A stretch of DNA of 64,000 nucleotides, from NCBI GenBank assembly GCA_965220415.1, contig OZ244829.1, positions 4,216,001-4,280,000 of the forward strand, written 5' to 3'. Shown one piece after another: positions 1-9,081 of this stretch; the first letter of the stretch is position 1; the number at the start of each line of letters is the position of its first letter. Below the pieces are notes generated by a model. The model saw nothing but the letters and a program-made list of their open reading frames with translations. It searched no databases and was not told where the DNA came from. Position numbers and translations under genes: made by a program. The DNA comes from JAJDTR01 sp965220415 (GTDB taxonomy: Bacteria; Poribacteria; WGA-4E; JAJDTR01).

Positions 1-123
1 GTCCCTAATCGTATCTCCTCGCTTGACAAAACCGCCGGTTTTTGTGGTAACCGAATACGTTCAAACCTATTGGCTATTGTCCCCATATACGTCCTATATA
101 TCCGTCAGTTATAGAGGAAGACC

Positions 124-1533
124 ATGATGAAGAAAACCGCCAATATGTACCCGCTATTCACGCTACTCGTTCTCAGTATCCTAGTTTCGACCTGTAACAC
201 ATCGGTTCAGTCAACCAGTCCTAGCCAATCGCCAACAGTTTCCGCGGATATTCAACTTCTGGAATCCATTCAAAACGCATTTGCCAATATCTACGATCAG
301 AGCAAAGTGGCTGTTGTTAGTGTGTCTGCGAGGAACGTGAAGCGGAAAGCCGGTCGAGGCTCGGAAGGATTCCAGCATTTTGTCGAATTGGAGGGAGCGG
401 GGATTATTTTTCGCCCGGACGGCTACGTCGTAACAAACGACCACATCGTGAATGGCGCGGAGACAATACGTGTTCGTCCGTTCAATCGTAAATGGTACGA
501 TGCCGAGTTGATAGGAGAAGATGCAAGCACAGATATTGCTGTGCTGAAGATTGATGTGGGAGAAGAGTTGCCGACGCTTTCCTTCGCCGACTCCGATGAG
601 GTCCGAGTTGGGCAGTTTGCCATTGCCATCGGTAATCCCTATAGCCTTGACTACACTATTACAACCGGAATCGTGAGCGGAATAGGACGCGCTTTGCCGC
701 TGGGAGACAACATCATTCGTTATCAAGATTTCATTCAAACGGATGCGTGGCTTAGTAAGGGGAATAGCGGAGGTCCCCTGTTGAATATTTATAGCGAAGT
801 TATAGGGCTAAACTCGGTCATCCGCAAAACAGACGACGCGATTGCCACTGATGTTGTCAAAGCGGGAGCCAGTTTTGCTATACCGATCAATCTGGTCAAG
901 AGGATTAGCGAGCAGCTAGTTAACAACCGAAAGGTCACGCGCGGTTGGCTCGGGATACGTATGAGGCAAGTGGGGGAGGGAATCCGTATCCGGGGAGTCG
1001 TACCATCGTCGCCAGCCCAACGCGGCGGACTACAGCGGGATGACATTATCACAAGATATAAAGGCAGAGAGGTTAACGATTTCCGCCAACTCCAGTTCCA
1101 GATAGCGGAATCGCTAGTGGGTGAGAAAGTAAAGATCACGATTCTCCGGGGTGGTCAACAGAAAGTGGTTGAAGTTGCAATCGGAGAGATTCCGCCACGG
1201 CATGTAGAAAGATGGACCACCCCGACGTCAGAATCGTGGAAAATCCTAGGCATTTTTACCCGAGAATTGGGGGCAAGCGATTTTGAAAATTACACGTTTC
1301 TTAAACCTGGTGACCAAGGCGTTATGGTTAAAGCCATCAAATTGGGTGCTCCGGCGGAGAACGCCGGGATTTTGCGCGGCACTCTAATTGTTGCGATTAA
1401 CGGGAAGAAAGTTGACAGCGTGGAGCAATTCGACGAACTGGTGCACTCGGCGCAGGATGAAGCGGAGATAATCCTTGAAATCACCCATGGCGAGGGTAAG
1501 AAGATTATCAGCGTCAGACCCAGCCCCGAATGA
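124..1533 (+). CDS. htrA: HtrA/DegP-type periplasmic serine protease with PDZ domains
   Basis: Trypsin-like serine endopeptidase of the HtrA/DegP/DegQ family, expected to degrade or hold misfolded proteins in the periplasm. The triad is visible: His107 in TNDHIV, Asp137 in ASTDIAVLKID and Ser215 in KGNSGGPL. Residues about 90-265 are the protease domain, about 270-360 the first PDZ domain and about 375-465 a second, more divergent PDZ. The N-terminus is a hydrophobic export signal (residues 9-23); VSTC resembles a lipobox, but Thr before Cys is atypical, so lipidation is doubtful. At 469 aa the length is normal for a two-PDZ member. The ATG at 124 has GAGGA six bases upstream. It stands alone on the plus strand and could belong functionally with the sigma/anti-sigma module at 58-62 kb, which is an inference. 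Confidence 0.95.
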   Translation: MMKKTANMYPLFTLLVLSILVSTCNTSVQSTSPSQSPTVSADIQLLESIQNAFANIYDQSKVAVVSVSARNVKRKAGRGSEGFQHFVELEGAGIIFRPDGYVVTNDHIVNGAETIRVRPFNRKWYDAELIGEDASTDIAVLKIDVGEELPTLSFADSDEVRVGQFAIAIGNPYSLDYTITTGIVSGIGRALPLGDNIIRYQDFIQTDAWLSKGNSGGPLLNIYSEVIGLNSVIRKTDDAIATDVVKAGASFAIPINLVKRISEQLVNNRKVTRGWLGIRMRQVGEGIRIRGVVPSSPAQRGGLQRDDIITRYKGREVNDFRQLQFQIAESLVGEKVKITILRGGQQKVVEVAIGEIPPRHVERWTTPTSESWKILGIFTRELGASDFENYTFLKPGDQGVMVKAIKLGAPAENAGILRGTLIVAINGKKVDSVEQFDELVHSAQDEAEIILEITHGEGKKIISVRPSPE

Positions 1534-1607
1534 GAAAGTGAGTCATTAATGTGTTCATCTCTAATATATCCATGCAAGTACACAATTTTGGCGTAACGGT
1601 TTTGGTT

Positions 1608-1832
1608 GCTTAGAACCTGTTTGAAAAGTACAGTTGTGGGGTGCGATCAACCAAGCGGATAGCGCGGGCGATACACCAGTTTCTAATAGCCCAGAGAAAT
1701 CAAACGAGCGAATGGCGAGTGCGATAGAGATTTTGAAGGTGTGTAGAAACGCCAAACCCCGTGCGATAGAGATTCCTTTCTAACCGCACCGGCACCCAAC
1801 ACTTAACCATAATGTTTTTAGAAAATAAACCA
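1608..1832 (-). repeat. Composite dispersed repeat between htrA and dinG
   Basis: This stretch fills most of the 328-base gap between htrA and dinG and contains no credible gene. Read on the minus strand it has the TCTATCGC/TTGATC block family also seen at 14.4, 27.8, 43.7, 49.2, 51.2, 57.0 and 62.4 kb. Positions 1612-1690 match the right end of the element at 56808-57094, including the terminal AACCTGTTTGAAAA. Positions 1763-1831 match 43724-43790 almost base for base (TTTCTAACCGCACCGGCACC, then an AT-rich tail ending AGAAAATAAACC). Confidence 0.8.
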
Positions 1833-1861
1833 CTTAGATATCCTAGCACAATCTAAATGTC

Positions 1862-3841
1862 ATGAACGAACGCTTGTCAGATTTGAATCACATTTTTGGA
1901 TCGGAGGGATTCATAGCTCAAGGTCTCGGTGGGTATGAGTTCCGCCCTCAACAACTTGAGATGGCGAACGCTGTCGCCGATGCTTTTCAGGCTGACGAGC
2001 ATCTCATTGTAGAAGCGGGAACCGGGGTAGGAAAGACCTTTGCGTACCTAATACCCGCGATAGACCTCGCACTCAGTACAGGCGAAACGGTCGTTATCTC
2101 AACAAACACCATCAGTTTGCAAGAGCAATTGATAAGAAAAGACATTCCTTTTCTTCAAGAAGTCCTGCCATATTCTTTTTCTGCCGTGCTCGCCAAGGGC
2201 CGTAGTAACTACCTTTCGCGGCGCCGACTCAACAGTTTGCTAACTTACGAGAGAGGGTTGTTTGATACGAAAGAAGAGGTCGCAGAGCTAGCCGAGATTG
2301 TAGAATGGGTGGCAACCACCGGCGATGGGAGCCGGGCGGATCTTGAGAAGCAACCGATGCCAGAAGTCTGGGAACGCGTCGTTTCAGACCGCGACAACTG
2401 TTTGAGATCAAAATGTCCGACGTATAATACTTGCTTTTATTTCAAGGCGCGAAGACAGATGCAAGAAGCAAATCTGCTCATCGTGAATCATCACTTACTG
2501 TTCAGCGATTTGGCGATTCGGCAATCCGCCGATGTACAATCTGCGGTTCTACCAGACTATCAGTATCTGATACTCGACGAAGCACACCACCTTGAAGCCA
2601 TTGCGGGCAAGCACGCAACCGTTGAACTCACCAATTCCCGAGTTAAAAGGTTCTTGGACTCGCTGGATAACCCGAGCGGCAAGAGTGGGCTTTCTGTCCG
2701 TTATGCCGCGTCGCATCTGAAAGAACCGGTTGAAAACGCGCGTAATCAGGCAAATAAACTTTTCAGCGCGATTACGGATTGGTTGGAATCCCAAGGAAGC
2801 CAGAGATGGGGAGGCAGCATCACACAACGAATCGACCGTGAGAACTTCGTCGAAAACGTGCTGGATGCACCTCTTGAAACCCTTCGGACGGAATTGAAAC
2901 AGTTGAGGGAAACGGCGCAGACGGATGACGATGAAGAGGAGATTGCCTCACACCTGCGCCGATGCAATCAACTTCGTGAAGATCTGGATCTCATGATTAA
3001 CCACAGCGATCCGGATTCTGTGTATTGGATTGAAACGGTAAATCGGGGACGATTCCCCCGCATGACCTTAAATGCGACACCGGTGAATGTAAGCGAGGCG
3101 GTGAATGAGTATCTGTTCGGTATCATGAACAGCGTAATCCTGACGAGCGCCACGCTGGCAACAAATCAGAATTTTAATTTTTTCAAGAAGCGCGTTGGCT
3201 TGTCGGAGTGTCGTGAATTGATTGCCGGCTCACCGTTCGACTACAAGAACCAAGTCGAGATACATATCCCCTTGAGGATGCCGGATCCGCGCAGATTCTC
3301 AGAGTTTACTCAATCCGTTATCACCCAAGTTAAGCACTACCTCAAGATGACGCACGGAAAGGCGTTTGTGCTATTCACAAGCTACCGGATGATGGATGAA
3401 GTCTACGGAGTTGTATCGGATTACCTGGATGAACTCGGTATAGTCTCGTTTAAGCAGGGCGGAGAACTATCGCGAAGTCAAATGTTGGATGCGTTCAAGC
3501 GGGACACAGACTCGGTGTTATTCGGGACATCAAGCTTTTGGGAAGGGGTGGATGTTCAGGGCGAATCACTCAGCAACGTAATTATTACAAAACTACCGTT
3601 TGAGGTGCCGACACATCCGGTGATGGAAGCGAAGATTAAGCACGTTGAGGAGCAGGGCGGCAATTCTTTCATGGAATTTAGCTTGCCCGAAGCAATTCTT
3701 AGACTTAAACAAGGATTTGGTCGCCTCATCCGCACGAAGACTGATAAGGGAATGGTCGTTCTTCTTGATCCTCGCGTGACAACCAAATTTTACGGCAAAC
3801 AGTTCTTGAATTCCTTGCCGCCGTGCACAATCGTCAGATAA
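1862..3841 (+). CDS. dinG: DinG/Rad3-family superfamily 2 DNA helicase
   Basis: ATP-dependent 5'-3' DNA helicase of the DinG/XPD-like branch, with roles in repair and clearing R-loops or blocked forks. Visible motifs are the Walker A AGTGVGKT (residues 52-59), the DEAH box at 239-242, SATLA near residue 430, a motif V-like GTSSFWEGVDVQGE and the motif VI QGFGRLIR. The iron-sulfur region has Cys180, Cys185 and Cys191 (spacing C-x4-C-x5-C, as in E. coli DinG), but the expected first cysteine in the NYLC motif is Ser119 (NYLSRR), so the cluster is three-Cys or modified. The 659-aa length is typical for DinG without an exonuclease domain. The ATG at 1862 has no clear Shine-Dalgarno sequence. It is a single-gene unit. 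Confidence 0.93.
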   Translation: MNERLSDLNHIFGSEGFIAQGLGGYEFRPQQLEMANAVADAFQADEHLIVEAGTGVGKTFAYLIPAIDLALSTGETVVISTNTISLQEQLIRKDIPFLQEVLPYSFSAVLAKGRSNYLSRRRLNSLLTYERGLFDTKEEVAELAEIVEWVATTGDGSRADLEKQPMPEVWERVVSDRDNCLRSKCPTYNTCFYFKARRQMQEANLLIVNHHLLFSDLAIRQSADVQSAVLPDYQYLILDEAHHLEAIAGKHATVELTNSRVKRFLDSLDNPSGKSGLSVRYAASHLKEPVENARNQANKLFSAITDWLESQGSQRWGGSITQRIDRENFVENVLDAPLETLRTELKQLRETAQTDDDEEEIASHLRRCNQLREDLDLMINHSDPDSVYWIETVNRGRFPRMTLNATPVNVSEAVNEYLFGIMNSVILTSATLATNQNFNFFKKRVGLSECRELIAGSPFDYKNQVEIHIPLRMPDPRRFSEFTQSVITQVKHYLKMTHGKAFVLFTSYRMMDEVYGVVSDYLDELGIVSFKQGGELSRSQMLDAFKRDTDSVLFGTSSFWEGVDVQGESLSNVIITKLPFEVPTHPVMEAKIKHVEEQGGNSFMEFSLPEAILRLKQGFGRLIRTKTDKGMVVLLDPRVTTKFYGKQFLNSLPPCTIVR

Positions 3842-3902
3842 TGCCTGCAATAGCACACGGGTTGTGACGATTTGCCCTCAAACTCCTTAGATCTTGCGGA
3901 AA

Positions 3903-4664
3903 TCAATACTTGACGGGTGTAGGTTGAGCATGGCGAACCGATTCGCTATGAATGAAAGGAAAGTTAAAGTTAATTGTTTGAAACCGTTTTGTCGTATTTG
4001 GCGGCGGAGCTTTTTCAATCGGCAACATAACCGTCAACTCTCTGGCGTTGAGTTTGGTCTGATAGAACGGCAGGAATCCTTCAATACTTTCCCCTGCCGG
4101 TATGCCGTCATCCAAGCGTCCAATCTGTTTTTCGAGAAGAATCCTGCGTGCGACCGCCAATCCGTTTTTGACAGGGATGCCCGCGACACGACTCATGAGT
4201 CCGAATCGCTCTACCAAACCATCATAGTCCAATGGACCATACCAATTTTCTCCCTGATCCTCCATCAAGCATTTGTTAACATTAAATAGAACTTTCTGAG
4301 GGCGATTATTCGTAATCTTGACGTAAAACACGTCCGTTTTATCGCCTTGGTGGAGCGCTTCGGATGCGTAAAATGGCGACACGGTATTGCCACGGTGATA
4401 TTTGCGATTCAAGTCGTGGTGACGCCAGTAACAGATAGCAACTTCGATGTCATCCTTTGTCATGATGAGTACCGGTGACTTTGCCGGGATTTCGAATTGT
4501 TCCGGATTGCTCTCGTCTAGTACGGTGTTTTCATCAAGTCTATCTGACGGTTGAATCGGTGGCATGTTCTTTAGTGGTGTGCCACTTGCGCAACCCATAG
4601 TCAATAACAGTAGTATGAATAATCCAGCGAAACTCGGCCAGACATAGTTGTTCAGTACCTTCAT
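3903..4664 (-). CDS. Predicted lipoprotein of unknown function
   Basis: I do not recognise the family. With the ATG at 4664 the product is 253 aa and begins with a lipoprotein signal: a hydrophobic stretch ending in the lipobox LTMGC, so it should be lipid-anchored. The mature part is hydrophilic with no repeats or obvious catalytic motif and carries extracytoplasmic-protein-like beta segments. This start is preferred over an in-frame codon at 4697 because AAGGAGG lies 11 bases upstream of it. It is convergent with dinG and alone on the minus strand. Confidence 0.75.
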   Translation of the reverse strand: MKVLNNYVWPSFAGLFILLLLTMGCASGTPLKNMPPIQPSDRLDENTVLDESNPEQFEIPAKSPVLIMTKDDIEVAICYWRHHDLNRKYHRGNTVSPFYASEALHQGDKTDVFYVKITNNRPQKVLFNVNKCLMEDQGENWYGPLDYDGLVERFGLMSRVAGIPVKNGLAVARRILLEKQIGRLDDGIPAGESIEGFLPFYQTKLNARELTVMLPIEKAPPPNTTKRFQTINFNFPFIHSESVRHAQPTPVKY

Positions 4665-4923
4665 TTTCAGTATTGCCTCCTTGTTTGTTGATTTCATGTT
4701 TGACCTATCGTACCGGCGACAAGAAATCTAAGTCTTTTAGTATAGCACAGCCCCGTTTTTTGTTCCATAAAATTCTTTAAACCGTGCAGGACACTTAAAA
4801 AAGTCGTGGCGACTACCGACCTGCTATGACAAGCAGTATTGCATTAGAAAATCAAAAAAACCGTCTGCGTATTGAGTCTGACACAGATACCGGATTGTGG
4901 AGATATCGCGATACGATCTGTCC

Positions 4924-5106
4924 TCAACGCTTCTCAAGAAGGCGTCCGATGAAGCAGATAAGAATCCCTGCCACCAATGATCCCATCTCGACTCCCATTG
5001 ACTTGCCCTCGCTAAAATCGTAGGGGTTGACGCATCCTAAATATAGTCCCGCTCCGAGAAGAACTATCCCGATGAGTTCCAATACCTTGCCGACAAAAAA
5101 CACCAA
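4924..5106 (-). CDS. Small two-helix membrane protein
   Basis: A 60-aa protein with two hydrophobic segments (about residues 7-25 and 40-55) joined by a polar loop containing NPYDFSEGKSMG, ending in a basic tail RLLEKR. It starts with TTG at 5106, with GAGGA seven bases upstream; the next codon, GTG at 5103, is an alternative. The overall plan resembles small conserved inner-membrane proteins found in many bacteria, but no function can be assigned. It lies 14 bases downstream of the CBM9-like gene and is probably cotranscribed with it from the promoter at 5916-5944. Confidence 0.6.
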   Translation of the reverse strand: MVFFVGKVLELIGIVLLGAGLYLGCVNPYDFSEGKSMGVEMGSLVAGILICFIGRLLEKR

Positions 5107-5120
5107 GCGTCTTCCTCAGA

Positions 5121-5843
5121 TTAATAATAGAAACTCTTGATACGTCCCCACTGAAGGACCTTTTGGTTCATATTTGGTTTTAATTTGGCGGTAAATACGA
5201 GATCCGGTAAGGATGGGTCGTCATCGGTGTATCCGGGCGGTCCCCAGCTAATCCGATGTTCCAGATGCCCGTTATCTACGTCATTATAGTAGATCCAAAA
5301 TCCAACCGTATTCCCTTTTTCTGCGATATCACCTAGGTTAAACATTAATTCGCAGGATTGCCCATCGTCTCCCCAAGCAACTGCTCTAAGAGGGGGGACA
5401 AAAGATTGGTGTTCATCCTCACCCACCGGTAAATTGTAACGGTACAATTCGCTCTTGTGCCCGCTATGATCGGGATCGAGATAAATCACCAGATGGTCTT
5501 TTTCGGAAAGTTTGGCGCCATGATTCTCGACTTGATCGTCGCTCAATTGAACCGCAATATATAGGAAACCGCTCCGCCATACCCCGGCAAACACACCAGT
5601 GAAGTCACTTGATTCCAGCCATAGCTGGTCGTGAACGACTTCTTGGTCCATTTTCGCGGGTATTCCGGTCTCATGCCACGGCGTGTCGTTGAGAACACCG
5701 TCAATCACCGGAGAAACTTCTACGAGCTCTGCGTTATACCGGAATTTCAAGCCAGTTTCCGGATTTATGATATGGGCAAAGCTGGCAGAGGCGGCAACTA
5801 TCAGAATTATAACGGAAGTAGAAATCAAGCATACCGGTTTCAT
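5121..5843 (-). CDS. Secreted CBM9-like sugar-binding domain protein
   Basis: A 240-aa exported protein. It begins with an export signal (MKPVCLIST then a hydrophobic run ending near SFAH), followed by one domain with the hallmarks of the family 9 carbohydrate-binding/DOMON-like fold: VSPVIDGVLNDTPW near the N-terminus, then FAGVWRSGFLYIAVQLSD and LVIYLDPDHSG. Stand-alone domains of this type bind sugars or heme at the cell surface; the ligand here is unknown. The ATG at 5843 is chosen over an upstream codon because GGAAGGAGG sits immediately before it and the signal peptide starts there. It is first in a likely two-gene unit with the small membrane protein and has a near-consensus promoter. 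Confidence 0.72.
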   Translation of the reverse strand: MKPVCLISTSVIILIVAASASFAHIINPETGLKFRYNAELVEVSPVIDGVLNDTPWHETGIPAKMDQEVVHDQLWLESSDFTGVFAGVWRSGFLYIAVQLSDDQVENHGAKLSEKDHLVIYLDPDHSGHKSELYRYNLPVGEDEHQSFVPPLRAVAWGDDGQSCELMFNLGDIAEKGNTVGFWIYYNDVDNGHLEHRISWGPPGYTDDDPSLPDLVFTAKLKPNMNQKVLQWGRIKSFYY

Positions 5844-5915
5844 GCTTCCTCCTTCCCCTTTGTAAGGTTTTCTCAAAAGAAGAGCAATTCCAATTGCCAA
5901 CCCCAATATTTCTGT

Positions 5916-5944
5916 AGTATACTGTCAAGGCTATAGAGTGTCAA
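5916..5944 (-). promoter_or_regulatory. Sigma-70-type promoter for the CBM9-like gene
   Basis: On the minus strand TTGACA (5944-5939) and TATACT (5921-5916) are separated by exactly 17 bases, about 70 bases upstream of the ATG at 5843. A second TTGACA lies inside the spacer. Confidence 0.75.
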
Positions 5945-6060
5945 GTGAAATCGGTGTGACCGCAACCGGGAGAATTCACAGATTTCGGAATACACCGTTA
6001 AAAATCGTGCCAACTACATTACATAGTGTGATATAAGGGACGGAGAGGGAGAATTTCCCT

Positions 6061-6089
6061 TTGATATTTGGCAACACATTTGTTATACT
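6061..6089 (+). promoter_or_regulatory. Sigma-70-type promoter for ftsH-folP
   Basis: TTGATA (6061-6066) and TATACT (6084-6089) are 17 bases apart, leaving a 5' leader of about 170 bases before ftsH. The 422-base divergent gap between 5843 and 6266 otherwise shows no gene. Confidence 0.7.
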
Positions 6090-6265
6090 TTTTCGTCCTG
6101 AACCGGTGCTAGTTCCAACCTCTTTTCGACGATTATTCCCACTAAATTTGGGATTCTAGAACTCATCGGTTCATAGCGAGCGTAAATCCGATAAAAGTGG
6201 CATAACCGTATGATTGGCATAGGCGCGGCAATTCTTACATTTTTGAAACAGAGAGGCAAGTAGGA

Positions 6266-8191
6266 GTGAACAAGAACGCAAAGAGTACCTTGGTTTGGGT
6301 GGTGATGGCGTCAATCTTTGTTTTGGCGCTGTCCCAAGTAATCAGCCGCAAAGACCGAGTCCATGAGCTTACAACGTCGAGTTTCTATCAGCTCGTGGAA
6401 AATCGCAGAAAATCGGTAGAGGAAGGCGGAAGATTGGCCCCGGAGGATGACGGATTGTTTCAAAATGAAGTTATCATCAAGAAGGAGTGGATTCAAGGTA
6501 CGTTCCGCGACCCGCACTTCGTTCAAGACGAATTGCTAAAATTGGGTGAGATTGTCGAGATAGAGGATTGGAAGGGGCAGTTTAAAACCAGCCGAGATCA
6601 GTTCTCCGAATTCCCGCTTCATCAAACGCTCATGAATGCACAAATCCCTTTTAATGTGGAGCAGGGATCGAGTGTTCCTCAATGGTTGCTTATCTTTGGA
6701 ACAACCGTACTACCAATCCTCCTGTTTGTTGGTATCATGATTTTTTTCATGAGGCAAGTGCAGGGCACCGGCAATAGAGCGCTATCATTCGGAAAGAGCC
6801 GTGCGCGACTTCATTCCGAAGACCAAACCAAGATTACTTTCGCCGATGTTGCGGGAGTTGATGAGGCAAAAGAAGCGCTTCAAGAAGTGATAGAATTTCT
6901 CAAGGACCCCAAGAAATTTCAACGCCTCGGCGGTCGCATACCCAAAGGTGTTCTTCTCATGGGACCACCGGGCACCGGCAAGACGATGTTAGCGCGCGCG
7001 GTGGCGGGCGAGGCAAACGTTCCGTTTTATAGCATCAGCGGATCAGATTTTGTTGAGATGTTTGTTGGTGTTGGAGCGTCTCGCGTCCGAGACCTATTTG
7101 AAACAGGCAAGAAGAATGCGCCCTGCATTATATTCATTGATGAACTTGACGCCGTCGGACGACATCGTGGCGCGGGAATCGGCGGCGGACACGACGAGCG
7201 TGAGCAGACGTTAAATCAACTCCTTGTTGAAATGCAAGGCTTCGATACCTCGGAAGGCGTGATACTTATAGCCGCGACAAATCGTCCGGATGTCTTGGAT
7301 CCGGCCCTGCTGAGACCGGGGCGATTTGATCGCCAGATTGTCGTGGATTTGCCTGATGTGGGAGGACGAGAGTCCATCCTTAAGGTCCATACCAAAGATC
7401 CATACAAACTTTCCGAAGATGCTGACTTGAACGTACTCGCAAAGGCAACCCCCGGTTTTTCCGGCGCAGATATCGAAAACATGGCAAACGAGGCGGCGTT
7501 GCTCGCGGCGAAGCAAGACAAAGACCAAATTGATATGGACTGCTTCGAAGAAGCCAAAGATAGGGTAATGATGGGACCCGAGCGGCGGAGTTTGGTTATC
7601 AGCGATGAGGAAAGACGGGTTGTCGCCTACCACGAAGCCGGGCATGCGTTGATGCTGCATTTTGTGCCTGAGAGCGATCCCAACTATAAATGTACGATTG
7701 TTCCCCGTGGACGTGCGCTCGGTGTAACGGCAAAGTTGCCTCTGGAAGAACGCCACAATATGAGCAAGAAACACATTCTGGCTCATATTCTGTTTGCGCT
7801 TGGCGGGCGCGTCGCTGAGGAATTGATCTTTGGCGAACAAACGACCGGGGCACAAAACGATTTCGAGCAAGCAACGGCTATGGCACGCCGAATGGTTACC
7901 CAATGGGGAATGAGCGAGATGGGACCGTTGACTTTCGGACGGCGTGACGAACAGATTTTTCTCGGCAAAGAGTTAGCTCATCATAAAGATTATAGCGAAA
8001 AAACGGCGATTGAAATTGATCAGGCAGTACATAGGATTATCATGGAATGTTATGATAAAGCTAGACATCTTCTTGAGACCAATCTTGATGGGCTAAAGTC
8101 ACTTGCCGATGCGCTGCTTGACAGGGAAACACTTGTCAGAAAAGAAATTGAAGATATCCTCGGACCAAGACCGCCTGTTCCCATAACTTAA
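6266..8191 (+). CDS. ftsH: ATP-dependent zinc metalloprotease FtsH
   Basis: Inner-membrane AAA+ protease that degrades misassembled membrane proteins and short-lived regulators. Two transmembrane helices (about residues 8-25 and 138-162) flank a periplasmic domain. The AAA domain carries Walker A GPPGTGKT (233-240), Walker B IIFIDELDAVG and the second region of homology ending LLRPGRFDR. The zinc site is HEAGH beginning at His456, with the third ligand Asp in TTGAQNDFEQAT. At 641 aa it is full length. It starts with GTG at 6266 behind AGAGG and TAGGA. Its TAA overlaps the ATG of folP by one base (TAATG), which indicates translational coupling; ftsH-folP adjacency is also known from E. coli. 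Confidence 0.97.
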   Translation: MNKNAKSTLVWVVMASIFVLALSQVISRKDRVHELTTSSFYQLVENRRKSVEEGGRLAPEDDGLFQNEVIIKKEWIQGTFRDPHFVQDELLKLGEIVEIEDWKGQFKTSRDQFSEFPLHQTLMNAQIPFNVEQGSSVPQWLLIFGTTVLPILLFVGIMIFFMRQVQGTGNRALSFGKSRARLHSEDQTKITFADVAGVDEAKEALQEVIEFLKDPKKFQRLGGRIPKGVLLMGPPGTGKTMLARAVAGEANVPFYSISGSDFVEMFVGVGASRVRDLFETGKKNAPCIIFIDELDAVGRHRGAGIGGGHDEREQTLNQLLVEMQGFDTSEGVILIAATNRPDVLDPALLRPGRFDRQIVVDLPDVGGRESILKVHTKDPYKLSEDADLNVLAKATPGFSGADIENMANEAALLAAKQDKDQIDMDCFEEAKDRVMMGPERRSLVISDEERRVVAYHEAGHALMLHFVPESDPNYKCTIVPRGRALGVTAKLPLEERHNMSKKHILAHILFALGGRVAEELIFGEQTTGAQNDFEQATAMARRMVTQWGMSEMGPLTFGRRDEQIFLGKELAHHKDYSEKTAIEIDQAVHRIIMECYDKARHLLETNLDGLKSLADALLDRETLVRKEIEDILGPRPPVPIT

Positions 8192-9015
8192 TGGACTGCC
8201 GCGGGAAAGAACTCAGTTTCGGACAGCGTACCCTCATCATGGGGATCTTGAATGTGACGCCCGATTCATTTTCCGACGGTGGGTGCTATCTTGGTGTTGC
8301 CGCGGCGATCGACCATGCCAAGGAGATGGCGAAGGACGGAGCCGATGTCATTGACGTTGGCGGCGAATCTTCTCGACCGGGGGCGTCACCCGCATCGGCA
8401 GAGGAAGAATTGGCACGCGTTCTGCCTGTGGTCGAGGGGCTTGTCGATGAAGTCTCTGTTCTTGTATCAATTGACACGTGCAAATCGGAAGTTGCTCGCC
8501 GGACGCTTGAAACTGGGGCACATATCGTCAATGACATTACGGCGCTCCAAGGGGATGCGGAGATGGCCAAGGTTGTCGCAGAGATGGGTGCCGGGGTAAT
8601 CCTAATGCACATGCGTGGAACCCCGCGGACGATGCAACAATCGCCGGTCTACGATGATGTCGTGTCAGATATCTCTTCTTGGCTTCAGCGCCGTATTGAG
8701 TATGCGGAGGCAGAAGGCATCCCTCCCGACCGCATTGTCGTTGATCCCGGTATCGGATTTGGCAAAACTGTAGATCACAACTTGGAGATTTTGCGCAGGC
8801 TTGACGAATTTCGCCACTTGAACAAACCTATCCTTATCGGTACGTCTAGAAAATCCTTTATCGGGAAAATCCTTGACCTCCCGGTGAACAGTCGAATAGA
8901 AGGAACCGCTGCTACCATAACATGGGCAATCGCACACGGAGCGGGCATGGTCCGTGTCCACGATGTGAAAACGATGCGTCGAGTTGCGCGAATGACAGAT
9001 GCACTTTGCCGCTAG
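8191..9015 (+). CDS. folP: Dihydropteroate synthase
   Basis: Condenses 6-hydroxymethyl-dihydropterin pyrophosphate with p-aminobenzoate in folate synthesis (sulfonamide target). The TIM-barrel signatures are present in order: MGILNVTPDSFSDGG, DVIDVGGESSRPGA, VSIDTCKSEVA, IVNDITAL, VVDPGIGFGKT and LIGTSRKSFIG. At 274 aa the length is typical. It is translationally coupled to ftsH through a one-base overlap. Confidence 0.96.
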   Translation: MDCRGKELSFGQRTLIMGILNVTPDSFSDGGCYLGVAAAIDHAKEMAKDGADVIDVGGESSRPGASPASAEEELARVLPVVEGLVDEVSVLVSIDTCKSEVARRTLETGAHIVNDITALQGDAEMAKVVAEMGAGVILMHMRGTPRTMQQSPVYDDVVSDISSWLQRRIEYAEAEGIPPDRIVVDPGIGFGKTVDHNLEILRRLDEFRHLNKPILIGTSRKSFIGKILDLPVNSRIEGTAATITWAIAHGAGMVRVHDVKTMRRVARMTDALCR

Positions 9016-9081
9016 ATTGACCTTTCCCGCCTAAACATTACCAATCCTGAAATCAATTTATTTTGAGAATGCCTCCAATAA

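Noticed and set aside
26..44. AAAACC-GCC-GGTTTT hairpin as terminator of an upstream gene
   Set aside because: Short stem, weak T-run, and the upstream gene is outside the window.
211..738. Long minus-strand frame inside htrA
   Set aside because: It is a shadow of the protease gene; no ribosome site and no family signal.
3894..4289. Plus-strand frame opposite the lipoprotein gene
   Set aside because: The minus-strand frame has a lipobox and an AAGGAGG site; this frame has neither.
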